Origin: Planococcus sp. CPCC 101016 | Lineage (GTDB): Bacteria > Bacillota > Bacilli > Bacillales_A > Planococcaceae | Direction: 5' to 3' | DNA length: 64,000 bases | Assembly (NCBI RefSeq): GCF_007859295.1 | Contig: NZ_VOHB01000002.1 | Coordinates: 2,233,624 to 2,297,623, forward strand | Shown: positions 50,839-62,352 of the stretch, in pieces | How positions within the stretch are numbered: the stretch's first letter is position 1 | How the letters are laid out: each line of letters begins with the position of its first letter | The notes under the pieces: generated by a model | What the model saw: the letters and a program-made list of their open reading frames with translations, nothing else | Told to the model about the DNA's origin: nothing | Databases searched by the model: none | Program-made: the position numbers and the translations under genes

Positions 50839-51963
50839 TTAGTTTCCGATATGTTCATCCCGGTTGGCTAAATGCTCTTCATATGTTTTGGCAAAATAGT
50901 TCTTGCCTTCGGAATCAGCCAGGAAATAGAAATAATCGGTGTCAGCGGGATCAAGTACCGCTTCGAGTGAAGATCCACCCGCGTTGGCAATAGGCCCTGG
51001 TGGCAATCCTTTGTTCTGGTAGGTGCTGTACGGATGTTCAAACTCGTAATCTGTATTGAACAAGCGATCTTTATGCTCGCCCATTGCATAGATAACTGTC
51101 GGGTCCGTCTGCAGCGGCATATCGTCTTCCAGTCGGTTATAAAACACACTGGCAATGGTCTGCCGGTCTGCCTGGGCTGTTGCTTCTTCTTCCAACAAGG
51201 ATGCAAAAGTCAACAGCCAATGCGGCGACTTGTCAAGCTCTTCTAAAACGCTTTGATACTGCATGACATTTGCCTGTGTCGTACTCAGCATCTGTTCAAT
51301 AAGAAGCGTTAATGGTGGATCTTCTTCGAAGATTGGATAAGTTGCCGGGAACAGATATCCTTCAAGCGCGTAACGGACATCTTCGCCCAATATTTCTTCT
51401 GTCAGCAAATCAGGGTATTTGATCATCAATTCTTCGATGTATGCAGGATCTTGGATTTTCTCCAAAAATTCTTCGGCAGTATATGAAGTCTTTTCCGCAA
51501 TGACATTTTCAGCAATTTGTTCTACGGTCAAGCCTTCGGGAACGTTGATCGTAAACAGCGGCTCACGGTAGACCTTGCCGGTTTTCAGGCTTTCTGTGAT
51601 CTCATCAAGTGTCATAGACGGCATCAGATCATACGTACCTGCCTGAAACTCTGATTCGTTGTTGAATTTCACGTAGTACTTGTATATACGCGCATCTTCA
51701 ATAACGCCGTTTTCTTCAAGCAATGTCGCAATGCTGTCGAGACCTGATCCAATCGGCACTTCAACAGAAATAATTTCTTCTGAATCCGGATCAACAGGCT
51801 CCAATGCACTGGAAACATAATTATAAATTTGGAAGCCTGCTATTCCGATAATGATTAATAGAATCAGCGTAACTATCAATACGATGCGTCGGACGACTCT
51901 CACTTCCTTCTTCTTTTCTGACATTCTCTCAAACATAATCTCTTTTTTTGACGGTTTCTCCAC
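50839..51963 (-). CDS. mltG: Endolytic murein transglycosylase MltG
   Basis: 374 residues. A cytoplasmic N terminus, one membrane helix (about 22-47), a LysM-like segment and the YceG catalytic domain with the essential Glu in LLTFASLLEEEA (about 252-263) and YNRLEDDMPLQTDPTVIYA. It cleaves nascent glycan strands, setting their length. GTG at 51963 with GGGGGG before it is preferred; an ATG ten codons later is possible. Longer frame to 52068 lacks support. Confidence 0.93.
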   Translation of the reverse strand: MEKPSKKEIMFERMSEKKKEVRVVRRIVLIVTLILLIIIGIAGFQIYNYVSSALEPVDPDSEEIISVEVPIGSGLDSIATLLEENGVIEDARIYKYYVKFNNESEFQAGTYDLMPSMTLDEITESLKTGKVYREPLFTINVPEGLTVEQIAENVIAEKTSYTAEEFLEKIQDPAYIEELMIKYPDLLTEEILGEDVRYALEGYLFPATYPIFEEDPPLTLLIEQMLSTTQANVMQYQSVLEELDKSPHWLLTFASLLEEEATAQADRQTIASVFYNRLEDDMPLQTDPTVIYAMGEHKDRLFNTDYEFEHPYSTYQNKGLPPGPIANAGGSSLEAVLDPADTDYFYFLADSEGKNYFAKTYEEHLANRDEHIGN

Positions 51964-52089
51964 GGGTTCCCCCCCTAGCTTTTCTCTTCTACAGAAATTG
52001 AACTGAAAATGTCCAACTTCTAACAGTATACAAGAAAAGCGCACAAAAGAAAAAGACGGAATCAGCAATCAATTCCGTCCCTCCCAATT

Positions 52090-52398
52090 TTAAAGCTCTT
52101 CGTTTTCTTCTTCTTCGTCAAGGAACGTGTTCAGCATTTCTTCGATCATGTCCCACTCTGCATCAGTTTCAACTGGGCGAAGCTCGCCGCCGCCTACAGT
52201 ATCATCTGAGTCAGGATTTTCGGTAAAGGAAGATGCATGAATTTCAATTTCGCCTTCTTCATCTTCTTCAGCGCCTACCGGGAAATACAAAACGTATGAT
52301 TTTCCGAAGTCAGCTGATTCAAATGTAAACAATACTTCAAATAATTGTTCGTTGCCGTTTTCATCAACGACTGTAATGTGCTCTTGTCCGTGTTCCAT
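52090..52398 (-). CDS. yrzB: DUF1292 family protein YrzB
   Basis: 102-residue acidic protein. [36 protein letters not shown] is the conserved DUF1292 part, followed by an acidic tail. Function unknown. ATG at 52398 has GAGGTG before it. In the yrzL-ruvX-yrzB cluster, conserved in Bacillales. Confidence 0.92.
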   Translation of the reverse strand: MEHGQEHITVVDENGNEQLFEVLFTFESADFGKSYVLYFPVGAEEDEEGEIEIHASSFTENPDSDDTVGGGELRPVETDAEWDMIEEMLNTFLDEEEENEEL

Positions 52399-52411
52399 TT
52401 GCGTCACCTCA

Positions 52412-52828
52412 TTATTTTTTAAAATCAAGATAGCCTTGCAAAATCATGACTGCCGCCATCTTGTCGATCACTTTTTTGCGATTTTTGCGGCTGACATCAG
52501 CGGAGATCAACATCTTCTCTGCTGCCGACGTCGTAAGCCGTTCATCCCATAGGACCACCGGTATACTATACGCTTCTTTCAGCAAAGCTGCAAATCTTTC
52601 AGATGCTTCAGCACGCGGGCCGATTGAATTGTTCATGTTTTTCGGATAACCGACAACCGCTTCGGTCACTTCATATTGCTTGATCAGTTCGCCGAGACGG
52701 TCCATTCCAAATTCTTCGATCGCTTCATTTATTTTGACGGTTTCGATTCCTTGGGCTGTCCAGCCCATCGGATCGCTGATTGCGACTCCGATTGTTTTCG
52801 AACCGACGTCAAGTCCCATTATGCGCAT
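52412..52828 (-). CDS. ruvX: Holliday-junction resolvase-like RuvX (YqgF/YrrK)
   Basis: 138-residue RNase H-fold protein, linked to 16S rRNA 5' processing. [23 protein letters not shown] carries the first catalytic Asp, [16 protein letters not shown] and LWDERLTT the others. Start ATG at 52828; an ATG one codon earlier overlaps the yrzL stop. In the yrzL-ruvX-yrzB order of B. subtilis. Confidence 0.93.
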   Translation of the reverse strand: MRIMGLDVGSKTIGVAISDPMGWTAQGIETVKINEAIEEFGMDRLGELIKQYEVTEAVVGYPKNMNNSIGPRAEASERFAALLKEAYSIPVVLWDERLTTSAAEKMLISADVSRKNRKKVIDKMAAVMILQGYLDFKK

Positions 52829-52830
52829 CA

Positions 52831-53097
52831 TTATTCCCCGTTATTCTTCTTGATATAGAACTTTACCAGTTCTTCCAGAATTTCATCCCGTTCTAGTTTG
52901 CGAATCATATTTCGCGCATCCTGGTGGCGAGGAATATAAGCCGGATCACCTGATAATAAATATCCGACAATCTGATTGATCGGGTTATAACCTTTTTCTT
53001 CAAGTGCAGCATGGACTTGAAGCATCACCTGCTTCACTTCCTGCTCCATCGACTCATCAGACGAATCGAATTTCATAGTTCGATCAAATGAACTCAC
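52831..53097 (-). CDS. yrzL: IreB family regulatory protein YrzL
   Basis: 88 residues. SFDRTMKF then the near-invariant [26 protein letters not shown] block. The Enterococcus member IreB is a substrate of the Ser/Thr kinase IreK; the phosphorylatable Thr near the start (DRTMKF) is present. GTG at 53097 is used, with AGGTG before it, matching the usual SSFDxTMKF N terminus. Confidence 0.93.
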   Translation of the reverse strand: MSSFDRTMKFDSSDESMEQEVKQVMLQVHAALEEKGYNPINQIVGYLLSGDPAYIPRHQDARNMIRKLERDEILEELVKFYIKKNNGE

Positions 53098-53186
53098 GAC
53101 AAGCACCTCGCTTTCGGATTTTGAATAGGAATAATTGCTCCTGCTGTCTGTTTTCCATTATAACCGATAGCGTGGATTTATTAAAC

Positions 53187-55811
53187 CTATTTAACTAAGC
53201 TGTACACTGATTCGAGCGCCGATTCCAGTTTCCCGGCATCTTTTGCGCCTGCCATCGCCATGTCCGGACGGCCTCCGCCTTTTCCGCCACATTGCTCTGC
53301 TACATGTTTGACGATTTTTCCGGCATGGTAGTTCCCGCCAGCCAAATCTTTTGTCACTCCTGCAGCAAGCATGACCTTGTCACCGTCTGTTGCACCTAAA
53401 ACAATGACCGCTTTGTCAATTTTCGTTTTCAGGTCATCCATCATCTGACGCAGCTGGTTGTTGTCTTTCGCTTCAACTTTTACCGACAAGACGGTGATGT
53501 CGCCCACTTTTTGCGCACGATCCAGAATACCTGTAGATTGTGCATTGGAAATTTTAGCAAGCAAGGATTCATTTTCACGCTGCAGGGATTTCATTTCTGC
53601 TTGGACTGACTGGACTTTCTGAATCATGTCTTTTGGAGAAGATTTCAGTAGCCCTGCCGCCTGTTCCAGAACCTGTTCGCTGTCTTTCAGGCTGTTATAA
53701 GCGCCTTTGCCGGTCAACGCTTCAATTCTGCGAATACCCGCACCGATGCCGCCTTCTGAAACGATCTTGAACAAGCCGATTTCTGAAGTGTTGACAACAT
53801 GGACGCCTCCGCAAAGCTCTAATGAATAGCCTCCGATTTCAACGACGCGGACAACATCGCCGTATTTTTCGCCAAACAATGCCATGGCACCCATTTCTTT
53901 TGCTTCTTGCAAGTTGTGGTAGCCGGTCTGAACCGCAATGCCTTCCCACACTTTTTCATTGACGATCTGCTCAATTGTCTCCAGTTCCTCATTTGTCACT
54001 TGGCCGAAATGAGAGAAGTCAAAACGCAGGCGATCAGGCCCTACATAAGATCCAGCCTGGTTGACGTGCGTACCCAATACATCTTTCAGCGCTTGGTGCA
54101 GAAGGTGCGTTGCTGTATGGTTTTTCACGGTGTGGCGGCGTTCGGATGCATCTACCTGAGCATGCACTGTCGACTTCGTCAACTCGCCAGTCTCTACGCG
54201 CACTGAATGCAGGTTCTGGCCATTCGGCGCTTTTTTGACATCCAGCACAGCCGCTTGAACCAAATCGTTGCTCAAAATTCCACGGTCTGCTATCTGTCCG
54301 CCACTTTCAGCGTAGAAAGGCGTCTGATTCAAGATGACTTGGACTTCTTCGCCTTCATGTGCGCTGTCCGCAAGCTCACCGTCTTTGATGATGTACAATA
54401 TTTCTGCATCCGATACCGTTTGGCTGTAGCCGATAAATTCGCTGGCTTCTTTAATATTCCCCAGCACTTCGGATTGTGTCTGCATGGAATTGACATTTTG
54501 GCGGGCTTTTCTTGCGCGGTCGCGCTGTGCCTGCATTGCTGCTTCAAAGCCTTCATGATCGATTGCCATGCCTTCTTCTTCCGCATATTCTTCGGTCAGC
54601 TCTACCGGGAACCCATACGTGTCATACAGGCGGAATGCATCTTCGCCCGGAATTTCCGACTGGCCAGCTGCTTTTTGTTTTTCCACAACCGACGATAGAA
54701 TGGCCAATCCGTCATGAAGTGTTTCGTGAAAACGCTCTTCTTCCAACTTCATGACACGAATAATAAAGTCCTGCTTGTCATTTACTTCCGGATAGAAGTT
54801 TTTCATGATATCACCGACGACCGGTACCAATTCATAAAGAAATGGTTTTTCGACACCCAACTTCTTCGCATAGCGGACAGCGCGGCGAAGCAAGCGGCGC
54901 AATACATAACCACGGCCTTCATTTGATGGCAATGCCCCGTCTCCAATAGCAAATGCCACGGTGCGGATGTGGTCGGCGATCACCTTGAAAGCCATATCCA
55001 TCTCGGCATCTTCGCCGTATTTCTTACCGGAAATTCCTTCGGTTTTTTGGATGATCGGCACGAATAAGTCCGTATCGTAATTGGTCGGTACGTCCTGGAC
55101 CACAGAAGCTATACGCTCCAAGCCCATACCCGTATCGATGTTCTGCTTTGGCAGCGGTGTGTAGGTATGATCTGGATTATGGTTGAATTGCGAGAAGACC
55201 AAGTTCCAAATTTCCAGGTAACGGTCGTTTTCCCCACCCGGGTACAATTCAGGGTCGTTTAAGTCATTTCCATAGCTTTCGCCGCGGTCGTAGAAAATTT
55301 CAGAGTTCGGTCCGCTTGGGCCTTCACCGATATCCCAGAAGTTGCCTTCCAGGCGGATGATGCGCTCAGCCGGAACGCCGACTTCGTTCAACCAAATATC
55401 ATATGCTTCTTCGTCCTCCGGATGGATGGTCACGGATAACTTCTCGGCATCAAACCCAATCCATTTGTCGTCCGTCAGAAATTCCCAAGCCCAATGAATC
55501 GCTTCAGTCTTGAAGTATTCACCGATTGAAAAATTCCCAAGCATTTCAAAGAATGTATGGTGACGTGCTGTTTTGCCGACATTTTCAATATCATTAGTGC
55601 GAATCGACTTTTGTGCGTTGACGATCCGTGGATTTTCGGGAATAACCCGGCCATCAAAATATTTCTTCAGAGTCGCTACACCACTGTTGATCCACAGCAA
55701 AGACGGATCTTCAAAAGGGACAAGAGGCGCACTGGGCTCCTGGTCGTGGCCCTTTTCTTTAAAGAAGTCGAGATACAACTGCCTAATGTCTTCAGCTTTT
55801 AAATTTTTCAT
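53187..55811 (-). CDS. alaS: Alanyl-tRNA synthetase
   Basis: 874-residue class II synthetase. N-terminal catalytic domain (about 1-460), editing domain with [16 protein letters not shown] and the CGGVHV motif (about 565-670), then the C-Ala oligomerisation part ending [22 protein letters not shown] at 55811 has GGAGG before it. Controlled by a T-box leader. Confidence 0.98.
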   Translation of the reverse strand: MKNLKAEDIRQLYLDFFKEKGHDQEPSAPLVPFEDPSLLWINSGVATLKKYFDGRVIPENPRIVNAQKSIRTNDIENVGKTARHHTFFEMLGNFSIGEYFKTEAIHWAWEFLTDDKWIGFDAEKLSVTIHPEDEEAYDIWLNEVGVPAERIIRLEGNFWDIGEGPSGPNSEIFYDRGESYGNDLNDPELYPGGENDRYLEIWNLVFSQFNHNPDHTYTPLPKQNIDTGMGLERIASVVQDVPTNYDTDLFVPIIQKTEGISGKKYGEDAEMDMAFKVIADHIRTVAFAIGDGALPSNEGRGYVLRRLLRRAVRYAKKLGVEKPFLYELVPVVGDIMKNFYPEVNDKQDFIIRVMKLEEERFHETLHDGLAILSSVVEKQKAAGQSEIPGEDAFRLYDTYGFPVELTEEYAEEEGMAIDHEGFEAAMQAQRDRARKARQNVNSMQTQSEVLGNIKEASEFIGYSQTVSDAEILYIIKDGELADSAHEGEEVQVILNQTPFYAESGGQIADRGILSNDLVQAAVLDVKKAPNGQNLHSVRVETGELTKSTVHAQVDASERRHTVKNHTATHLLHQALKDVLGTHVNQAGSYVGPDRLRFDFSHFGQVTNEELETIEQIVNEKVWEGIAVQTGYHNLQEAKEMGAMALFGEKYGDVVRVVEIGGYSLELCGGVHVVNTSEIGLFKIVSEGGIGAGIRRIEALTGKGAYNSLKDSEQVLEQAAGLLKSSPKDMIQKVQSVQAEMKSLQRENESLLAKISNAQSTGILDRAQKVGDITVLSVKVEAKDNNQLRQMMDDLKTKIDKAVIVLGATDGDKVMLAAGVTKDLAGGNYHAGKIVKHVAEQCGGKGGGRPDMAMAGAKDAGKLESALESVYSLVK

Positions 55812-55834
55812 CTATTTTTCCTCCTTAACATAAT

Positions 55835-56073
55835 AAAAAGCCCCCATCCCAAAAAAGGGACGAAGGCTTTATTCGCGGTACCACCCTAGTTACACGGACC
55901 ATGAAGCTCCGTGTCTCTCGAACACCTTAACGCGGTTCAACGGCAGGGATTAGCTGCACTCCGGAGTAGCTTTCTAAAATCGTATGTCGTCGGGGCCTTT
56001 CAGCCAGCGGGTCCCGTTTCTGTCCGGATGCGATTTTATACTGTCTCCATCAATGTGTTTGTCTATCAGTCTA
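55835..56073 (-). promoter_or_regulatory. Alanine T-box riboswitch with terminator
   Basis: The T-box AGGGTGGTACCGCG is seen on the minus strand; its bulge UGGU (55883-55880) pairs with ACCA, the expected end of tRNA-Ala. A likely specifier GCT (55970-55968) lies in GAAAGCTACTCC, the same context as the GGC in the glyS leader. The terminator is AGCC.. with ..GGCT and TTTTTATT (about 55835-55870). Confidence 0.9.
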
Positions 56074-56079
56074 ATTTGA

Positions 56080-56108
56080 ATTATAGAAAAAGCTTTGAGT
56101 CATGTCAA
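56080..56108 (-). promoter_or_regulatory. alaS leader promoter, full sigma-A consensus
   Basis: Minus strand TTGACA (56108-56103), 17 bp, TATAAT (56085-56080): both hexamers and the spacing are consensus. Confidence 0.93.
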
Positions 56109-56165
56109 TAGAAGGGTGAAAAAATCGCTTCAGGCAGAAGCTGTCTTATCCTTAGTTAAGCATCT

Positions 56166-56310
56166 TTTTCGTTGAAATGGCTGCTTTCCGTTCCGGCGCT
56201 CGCTTTCCGCGGGTTCGCGCCCAAGCCTCCTCAGTCGCTATGCTCCCTGCGGGGTCTCGGTCGTCTCACTATTCCGCAGGAGTCGAGCACCTGCACTCCA
56301 AGCAACTAGT
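56166..56310. repeat. Structured intergenic repeat, family B-like copy
   Basis: A GC-rich non-coding block between recD2 and alaS, with CGCTTTCCGCGGG, GCTCCCTGCGGGGTCTC and ATTCCGCAGGAGTCG segments. Such blocks are, to my memory, very common between genes in Bacillales. Confidence 0.75.
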
Positions 56311-56537
56311 TTAGAAAAAATAAGGTTTCCACGGATACCGCCGAACCTCTTCCTTCACCATGTTCTATTCAGAGTCTTTAGCTTCTGTTAATTCTTTAGG
56401 AAAGAAACTGACCGAAATAGTACTATTAATATCTTTCCATCGAAGCAAGCTTAGCCGTATAGGAGCAGGCGGTTTTTAGCCAATTTCCGCTGTTTTGTGG
56501 AATATCAAAGCCTAATCTACCTTTGCAATTTTTAACA
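56311..56537. other. Gene-free stretch before recD2 end
   Basis: AT-richer DNA without a recognisable gene, hairpin or motif. A short GCGG..CCGC pairing around 56460-56495 could act as a weak terminator for recD2 or alaS-facing transcription, but is not convincing. Confidence 0.4.
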
Positions 56538-58955
56538 TCAAACTTGCATAAATTTCTGTGGCGTGATGCCTTCCATGCCGATCATCGGGTGAATGGCGTG
56601 GACGTTTTCATTGGTCAGGCTGACGGGTCCACTTTGTTTGGCTTCAGCTTTTTGCTGTGTTTGCTCTTCGGTCTTCGGTTCCTCGGCAGCGACTGCTAAG
56701 CGATTTTTCAAAGTGGTCATCCGCTGTGCATCGTCTGTCCGTTCGACGCCGTAACGGAAAACGCTCGGATCGCCGCACAGGATGAGGAAGTCTTTGCTTC
56801 GGGTAATACCTGTATAGAGCAGATTGCGCCGCAGCATTTTCATGTAGCCGCGGACAACAGGCATAATGACGGTAGAGAATTCAGAGCCCTGCGATTTGTG
56901 AATCGAACAGCAGTAGGCGAGCGTCAGCTGGTTCAAGTCGCTTCGCTCGTACGTCACTTCGATGCCGTCAAAAGACGCCACCAGCATGTCCTGCTTTTCG
57001 ACCGTTTCTTTCGCTTTTAGGATCGCTACAACTTCGCCCATATCGCCGTTGAAGACATTGCTTTCGGGCTGATTGACGAGCTGCAGGATTTTATCGCCGA
57101 TGCGGTAGGTGACGTCGCCGAATACCAGCTCTTTCCGTTTGCCATCCGTGTTTGGGTTGACCATTTCCTGGATCATCCGGTTCAATGCATCGATTCCAGC
57201 AGGCCCTTTATACATAGGGGCCAACACTTGAACATCTTTGATGGAATGGCCTTTTGACAAGGCGCTCTTCACTACTTTTTCCACAACAGAAGGAATTTGG
57301 TCGATGCCTGCTTTGATAAAGGAGCGGTCTGCCGTTTTGGCGGTTATGTCTTCCGGCAATTGGCCATTTTTCATCTGATGTGCCAATTCGATGATTGACG
57401 AACCTGATGACTGGCGGTAAATATCGGTCAATTCCACAGTGGGGATCCGTTTTGATTCGAGCAGATCCCGCAGCACCTGCCCCGGTCCGACCGGCGGCAA
57501 TTGGTCCTGATCCCCGACGAATATCAGTTGGGCATCTTCCGGTACTGCCTTCAGCAACTGATGCGCAAGCCAGGTATCGACCATTGACATCTCATCAATG
57601 ATGATCAGTTTGCCTTCGATTTCTTTTTCGGTTTCTTCGTCTTTTTCTTGCCCGTTAAAACCAAGCAGCCGGTGAATAGTCATGGCCGGCAAATCCGTCG
57701 ATTCGCTCAATCGCTTGGCAGCACGTCCGGTTGGTGCTGCAAGGATAATCGGAAACGGCTCTTTTTTCTTGGCGTATTCTTTTGGATCCAATGACAAGCC
57801 ATGCAGTTCCGCATAGATTTCAACCAGACCGCGGACTACTGTTGTCTTCCCTGTTCCCGGTCCGCCGGTCAAAATCATGACGGAGGAATTAATGCTGTTC
57901 TCGATGGCATCGACCTGCGTTTCCGCATAATTCACTCCGAGCCGTTCTTCCGCTTCTCCCAGTGCTTTACGGACCTCTGAACTCGGGAATTTTGTGCGGG
58001 TTTCCTGTTCTGCAAGCAAGGTTTCTAGTTTGGTCGCAATGCCGACTTCTGAATAATACAAAGATGGCAAATAAAGCCGCGTTTCCTCACCAGCGACTTT
58101 GCCTTCTTCATTCAATTCAATCGCCGCTCTAGAAATCGCTTCGACTGGAATTTCTTCCTGCTGGCGTGATTCGAGCATCTCTTTCACCATCGGAATCAAG
58201 GTCTTGGCATCAACATATACATGGCCATCAGAAAGCGATGCCTGGTTAAGGATGTGCAGAATCGAAGCTTTGATCCGGTCCGGGTGACTGCCGGTGATGC
58301 CGAGTTTCATTCCCAGTTCATCGGCACGCTGGAAACCGATCCCTTCGATCTCTTCGATCAATTGGAACGGGTTTTTTGTCAGGATATCGATGGTCTCTTC
58401 CCGGTAAGCCTGATAAATCCGCATACCGACTTGTGGGCCAAAGCCCCAATCATTGAGCTGGATCATAACCCGTTCAAGGCCAAGGTTCATCTGCAATGTC
58501 GCACGGATGGTTTCTTTTTTATCATCCGACAGACGAGGCACTTTATCCAATGCATCCGGATCTTCCAATATCTTTTTGATAGCGTCTTTTCCGAGCTTTT
58601 TAACGATTGTCTCGGCCGTTTTCCGGCCAATGCCATTGAACATTTCACTGGACAGGTAATGGATAATCCCCTGCTCAGTTTCCGGCACTTCTTTGGTGAA
58701 CGTCTCTACTTGAAATTGAACACCGTAGCGGGGATGATTTTTTACCACTCCGGTAAAACGGTACTGTTCCTCAAGCGACAGCATCGGAAAATAACCTGAT
58801 ACAATAATTTCTTTTTCGGTATAGGGGGTATTGGTTTCCTGAATCTTCACTTTCGCGATGGAGAATAAATTTTGGGGATTGTGAAAAATCGAGACGACAG
58901 GACGCCCTAATACAAACTGCTTTTCTTCATGAAATAAATCGATTTGTCCGGTCAT
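56538..58955 (-). CDS. recD2: ATP-dependent RecD2-type DNA helicase
   Basis: 805-residue SF1B helicase. An N-terminal extension with helix-hairpin-helix repeats (NGIGRKTAETIVKKLG, EIEGIGFQRADELG) marks the RecD2 type, not part of RecBCD. Walker A GGPGTGKTTVVRG (about 363-375), Walker B IIDEMSMVDTWL and the C-terminal TLAYCCSIHKSQGSEF and LLYTGITRSKDFL motifs are intact. 24 bases after the TPR gene, as in B. subtilis yrrC. Confidence 0.95.
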   Translation of the reverse strand: MTGQIDLFHEEKQFVLGRPVVSIFHNPQNLFSIAKVKIQETNTPYTEKEIIVSGYFPMLSLEEQYRFTGVVKNHPRYGVQFQVETFTKEVPETEQGIIHYLSSEMFNGIGRKTAETIVKKLGKDAIKKILEDPDALDKVPRLSDDKKETIRATLQMNLGLERVMIQLNDWGFGPQVGMRIYQAYREETIDILTKNPFQLIEEIEGIGFQRADELGMKLGITGSHPDRIKASILHILNQASLSDGHVYVDAKTLIPMVKEMLESRQQEEIPVEAISRAAIELNEEGKVAGEETRLYLPSLYYSEVGIATKLETLLAEQETRTKFPSSEVRKALGEAEERLGVNYAETQVDAIENSINSSVMILTGGPGTGKTTVVRGLVEIYAELHGLSLDPKEYAKKKEPFPIILAAPTGRAAKRLSESTDLPAMTIHRLLGFNGQEKDEETEKEIEGKLIIIDEMSMVDTWLAHQLLKAVPEDAQLIFVGDQDQLPPVGPGQVLRDLLESKRIPTVELTDIYRQSSGSSIIELAHQMKNGQLPEDITAKTADRSFIKAGIDQIPSVVEKVVKSALSKGHSIKDVQVLAPMYKGPAGIDALNRMIQEMVNPNTDGKRKELVFGDVTYRIGDKILQLVNQPESNVFNGDMGEVVAILKAKETVEKQDMLVASFDGIEVTYERSDLNQLTLAYCCSIHKSQGSEFSTVIMPVVRGYMKMLRRNLLYTGITRSKDFLILCGDPSVFRYGVERTDDAQRMTTLKNRLAVAAEEPKTEEQTQQKAEAKQSGPVSLTNENVHAIHPMIGMEGITPQKFMQV

Positions 58956-58979
58956 TTCTGTCGTCTCCTTTTCACGTGG

Positions 58980-59639
58980 CTATTCCAGTGTCGTTGCAAT
59001 CATATCGTAGGCGTAGCGCGCCATTTCATTTCGTTCATCAAGTGTATAGGCCTGTTTTAAATGGTGCATGGCATCTTCTGTACGATTCGTGGAAACCGCA
59101 TAGAGAACCCCCAGGTTGTAATGAGCGTCTGAATGGTTTGGATCTCTTTCAAGCACTTCTAGAAACTGCGGTTCTGCAAGTTCGAACATTTCCATCGAGG
59201 CCAAAGTAATACCGTAGCTCAAACGGGCTTGGACATCGTTTTCATCCAGTTCCATTGCGCGCTGAAGGTACGGCAGCGCCAATTTCGGCTGCTCCAGTTT
59301 TTCAAAGCATTTGCCGATCATGAAATGCGCATCGGCGCCTTCCAATTCGTATTGCAATGCTTTTTCATATAATTTCAATGCTTCCGCGTAGCGCTCTGAA
59401 TTGAAATACAGATTAGCCAGCCCATAGTAGGCAGTCGCTGATGTTTCATCCAGAGTAATCGCTTTTTGGAAAAACCGCTCTGCACGGTCGATTTCGTCCA
59501 TTGAAGTCAACACATGGCCAAAGTTGATATAGCCAAGCGGGTTGTCCGGCTGTTCTTCAATGGCTTGTGTAAATGCTTTGATCGCTTCTTCGGTATTGCC
59601 TTCCTGTAATGCCTGTATGCCGATTTCGTTATAATTCAT
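58980..59639 (-). CDS. yrrB: Tetratricopeptide repeat protein (YrrB-like)
   Basis: 219 residues made of about six TPR units in tandem (for example NPLGYINFGHVLTSMDEIDRAERFFQKAI and SATAYYGLANLYFNSERYAEALKLYEKAL in parts). Protein-protein interaction scaffold; in B. subtilis it stands in the same mnmA-yrrB-recD2 order. Start ATG 59639 with GGGAGAG before. Confidence 0.9.
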   Translation of the reverse strand: MNYNEIGIQALQEGNTEEAIKAFTQAIEEQPDNPLGYINFGHVLTSMDEIDRAERFFQKAITLDETSATAYYGLANLYFNSERYAEALKLYEKALQYELEGADAHFMIGKCFEKLEQPKLALPYLQRAMELDENDVQARLSYGITLASMEMFELAEPQFLEVLERDPNHSDAHYNLGVLYAVSTNRTEDAMHHLKQAYTLDERNEMARYAYDMIATTLE

Positions 59640-59653
59640 TGCTGTCTCTCCCA

Positions 59654-60778
<1,125 letters not shown>

Positions 60779-60786
60779 TCACCTTT

Positions 60787-61920
60787 TCATTTTAACGCCA
60801 AACGCTGGCTGATTTGAGCTGTCTTTGCGGCAGCTTGTTCTATATCTTCCGTCGTCAAACCGATACCGAAACTGAACCGGATCGAATTGCGGCTTTCAAC
60901 AGCCTGTTCTCCGTACATCGCAACGAGCACATGGGAAGGATCAATAGACCCTGCCGTACAAGCAGATCCGCTGGAGGCTGATATTCCTGCTAAATCCAAG
61001 TTGACCAGAAACGACTCGATTTCAATCCCCGAAATGCTGAGATTCAGAATATGCGGCAATTGATCGCTGCCGTTTTCCTTATAGTCTACGCCTTGTTGGT
61101 CTAAAGCTGACTTGAAGATCGTTTTGTATTGTTCATAAGCAGCTGATTTTTCTGTCATAGTCGCCAATGAAATTTCTACAGCTTTGGCTAACGCAGAAAT
61201 TGCCGGCACGTTTTCAGTTCCCGCGCGGCGCTTTCGTTCCTGTTCTCCACCGTACAGCAATGGAGCTAATGACGTCCCTTTTCGCTGATACAGGTAACCA
61301 ATGCCTTTAGGACCGTTAAGTTTATGGCCGGATACCGATAAAAGATCGACGTTCAAGCTATCCACGTCGATCGGCAAAACACCGTAAGCTTGTACGGCAT
61401 CCGTGTGGAACGTGACATCTGTTTCTTTCAGAAGTTCCCCAATTTCAGCGATGGGCTGCATCGTGCCGACTTCATTGTTGCCCAACATGACCGACACTAG
61501 AATTGTATCGTCACGCAGCGCATTTTTCACGTCTTCTGCTCGCACACGGCCATTTTCGCCAACCGGTAAATACGTTACATCGTATCCTTCGCGCTCCAGC
61601 TTCTCGCAGGCATGCAAAACAGCATGATGCTCAATCATCGTCGTGATGATGTGCTTGCCGCTTTTTTTGGCTGCGGTGCCGAAGATCGCCAAGTTATCTG
61701 CTTCCGTTCCGCCGCTAGTAAAAATGATCTCATTGTCATCAGCCCCAATGCTGCCTGCCAATAATTTACGTGCATCGTCCAACTCTTTCCGTGCTGCTCT
61801 TCCGGTTCCATGGATGCTTGAAGGATTGCCGTAGACCGTTCCAAGTGCTTCGGAAAAAGTCGCGACAACTTCCGGATGCATTGGCGAAGTCGCTGCATGG
61901 TCTAAATAAATTCGTTTCAT
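60787..61920 (-). CDS. Cysteine desulfurase (NifS/IscS family, YrvO-like)
   Basis: 377-residue PLP enzyme taking sulfur from cysteine. SVSGHKLNGPKGIGYLY holds the PLP Lys (about 200); the active-site Cys is in SSGSACTAGS (about 322-331), with the extended loop of the class I (IscS) type. Between cymR and mnmA; most probably dedicated to tRNA thiolation with MnmA. Confidence 0.94.
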   Translation of the reverse strand: MKRIYLDHAATSPMHPEVVATFSEALGTVYGNPSSIHGTGRAARKELDDARKLLAGSIGADDNEIIFTSGGTEADNLAIFGTAAKKSGKHIITTMIEHHAVLHACEKLEREGYDVTYLPVGENGRVRAEDVKNALRDDTILVSVMLGNNEVGTMQPIAEIGELLKETDVTFHTDAVQAYGVLPIDVDSLNVDLLSVSGHKLNGPKGIGYLYQRKGTSLAPLLYGGEQERKRRAGTENVPAISALAKAVEISLATMTEKSAAYEQYKTIFKSALDQQGVDYKENGSDQLPHILNLSISGIEIESFLVNLDLAGISASSGSACTAGSIDPSHVLVAMYGEQAVESRNSIRFSFGIGLTTEDIEQAAAKTAQISQRLALK

Positions 61921-61935
61921 GATCTGTTAACTCCC

Positions 61936-62352
61936 TTATATATAGTACATGTAATTTTTGGTCTCATCGTTGTTAGCCTTTGCCAAATCTTCGATGGTCG
62001 TCGTATCAAGCACATTTTTTACGGCATCACGGATGCGCACCCACAGCTCACGCTGCGGTTGCTTTTCATCTTCAATACCTTCTACCGGTTGGATCGGACC
62101 TTCCAGGACACGGATGACGTCTCCTGCGGAAATATCTCTTGGATGGCGTGTCAGCATATAACCGCCGTATGCCCCGCGGACACTTTTAACAAGTCCGGAG
62201 TTGCGCAACGGCCCCACCAGCTGTTCCAGATAAGCCTCCGACAACTCATTTTCTGCCGCAATCTTGCGCAGCGGCATCGGACCTTCGCCGTACTGTTTTC
62301 CCAATTCGATCATTATCGTCAGACCGTAACGGCCTTTGGTTGATATTTTCAT
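61936..62352 (-). CDS. cymR: Rrf2-family regulator CymR
   Basis: 138 residues. Winged HTH MKISTKGRYGLTIMIELGKQYGEGPMPLRKIAAENELSEAYLEQLVGPLRNSGLVKSVRGAYGGY in parts; it lacks the three cluster-binding cysteines of IscR, as does B. subtilis CymR, which represses cysteine uptake and synthesis genes in complex with CysK. First ATG pair at 62355/62352; the second is 5 bases after AGAGGTG. It heads cymR-desulfurase-mnmA. Confidence 0.93.
   Translation of the reverse strand: MKISTKGRYGLTIMIELGKQYGEGPMPLRKIAAENELSEAYLEQLVGPLRNSGLVKSVRGAYGGYMLTRHPRDISAGDVIRVLEGPIQPVEGIEDEKQPQRELWVRIRDAVKNVLDTTTIEDLAKANNDETKNYMYYI

Noticed and set aside
54207..54698. 163-codon plus-strand open frame inside alaS
   Set aside because: It lies opposite the conserved alaS gene, has no binding site and no protein-like conservation; a shadow frame.
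58221..58799. 192-codon plus-strand open frame inside recD2
   Set aside because: Antisense to a conserved helicase, cysteine/phenylalanine-rich composition typical of a shadow frame.
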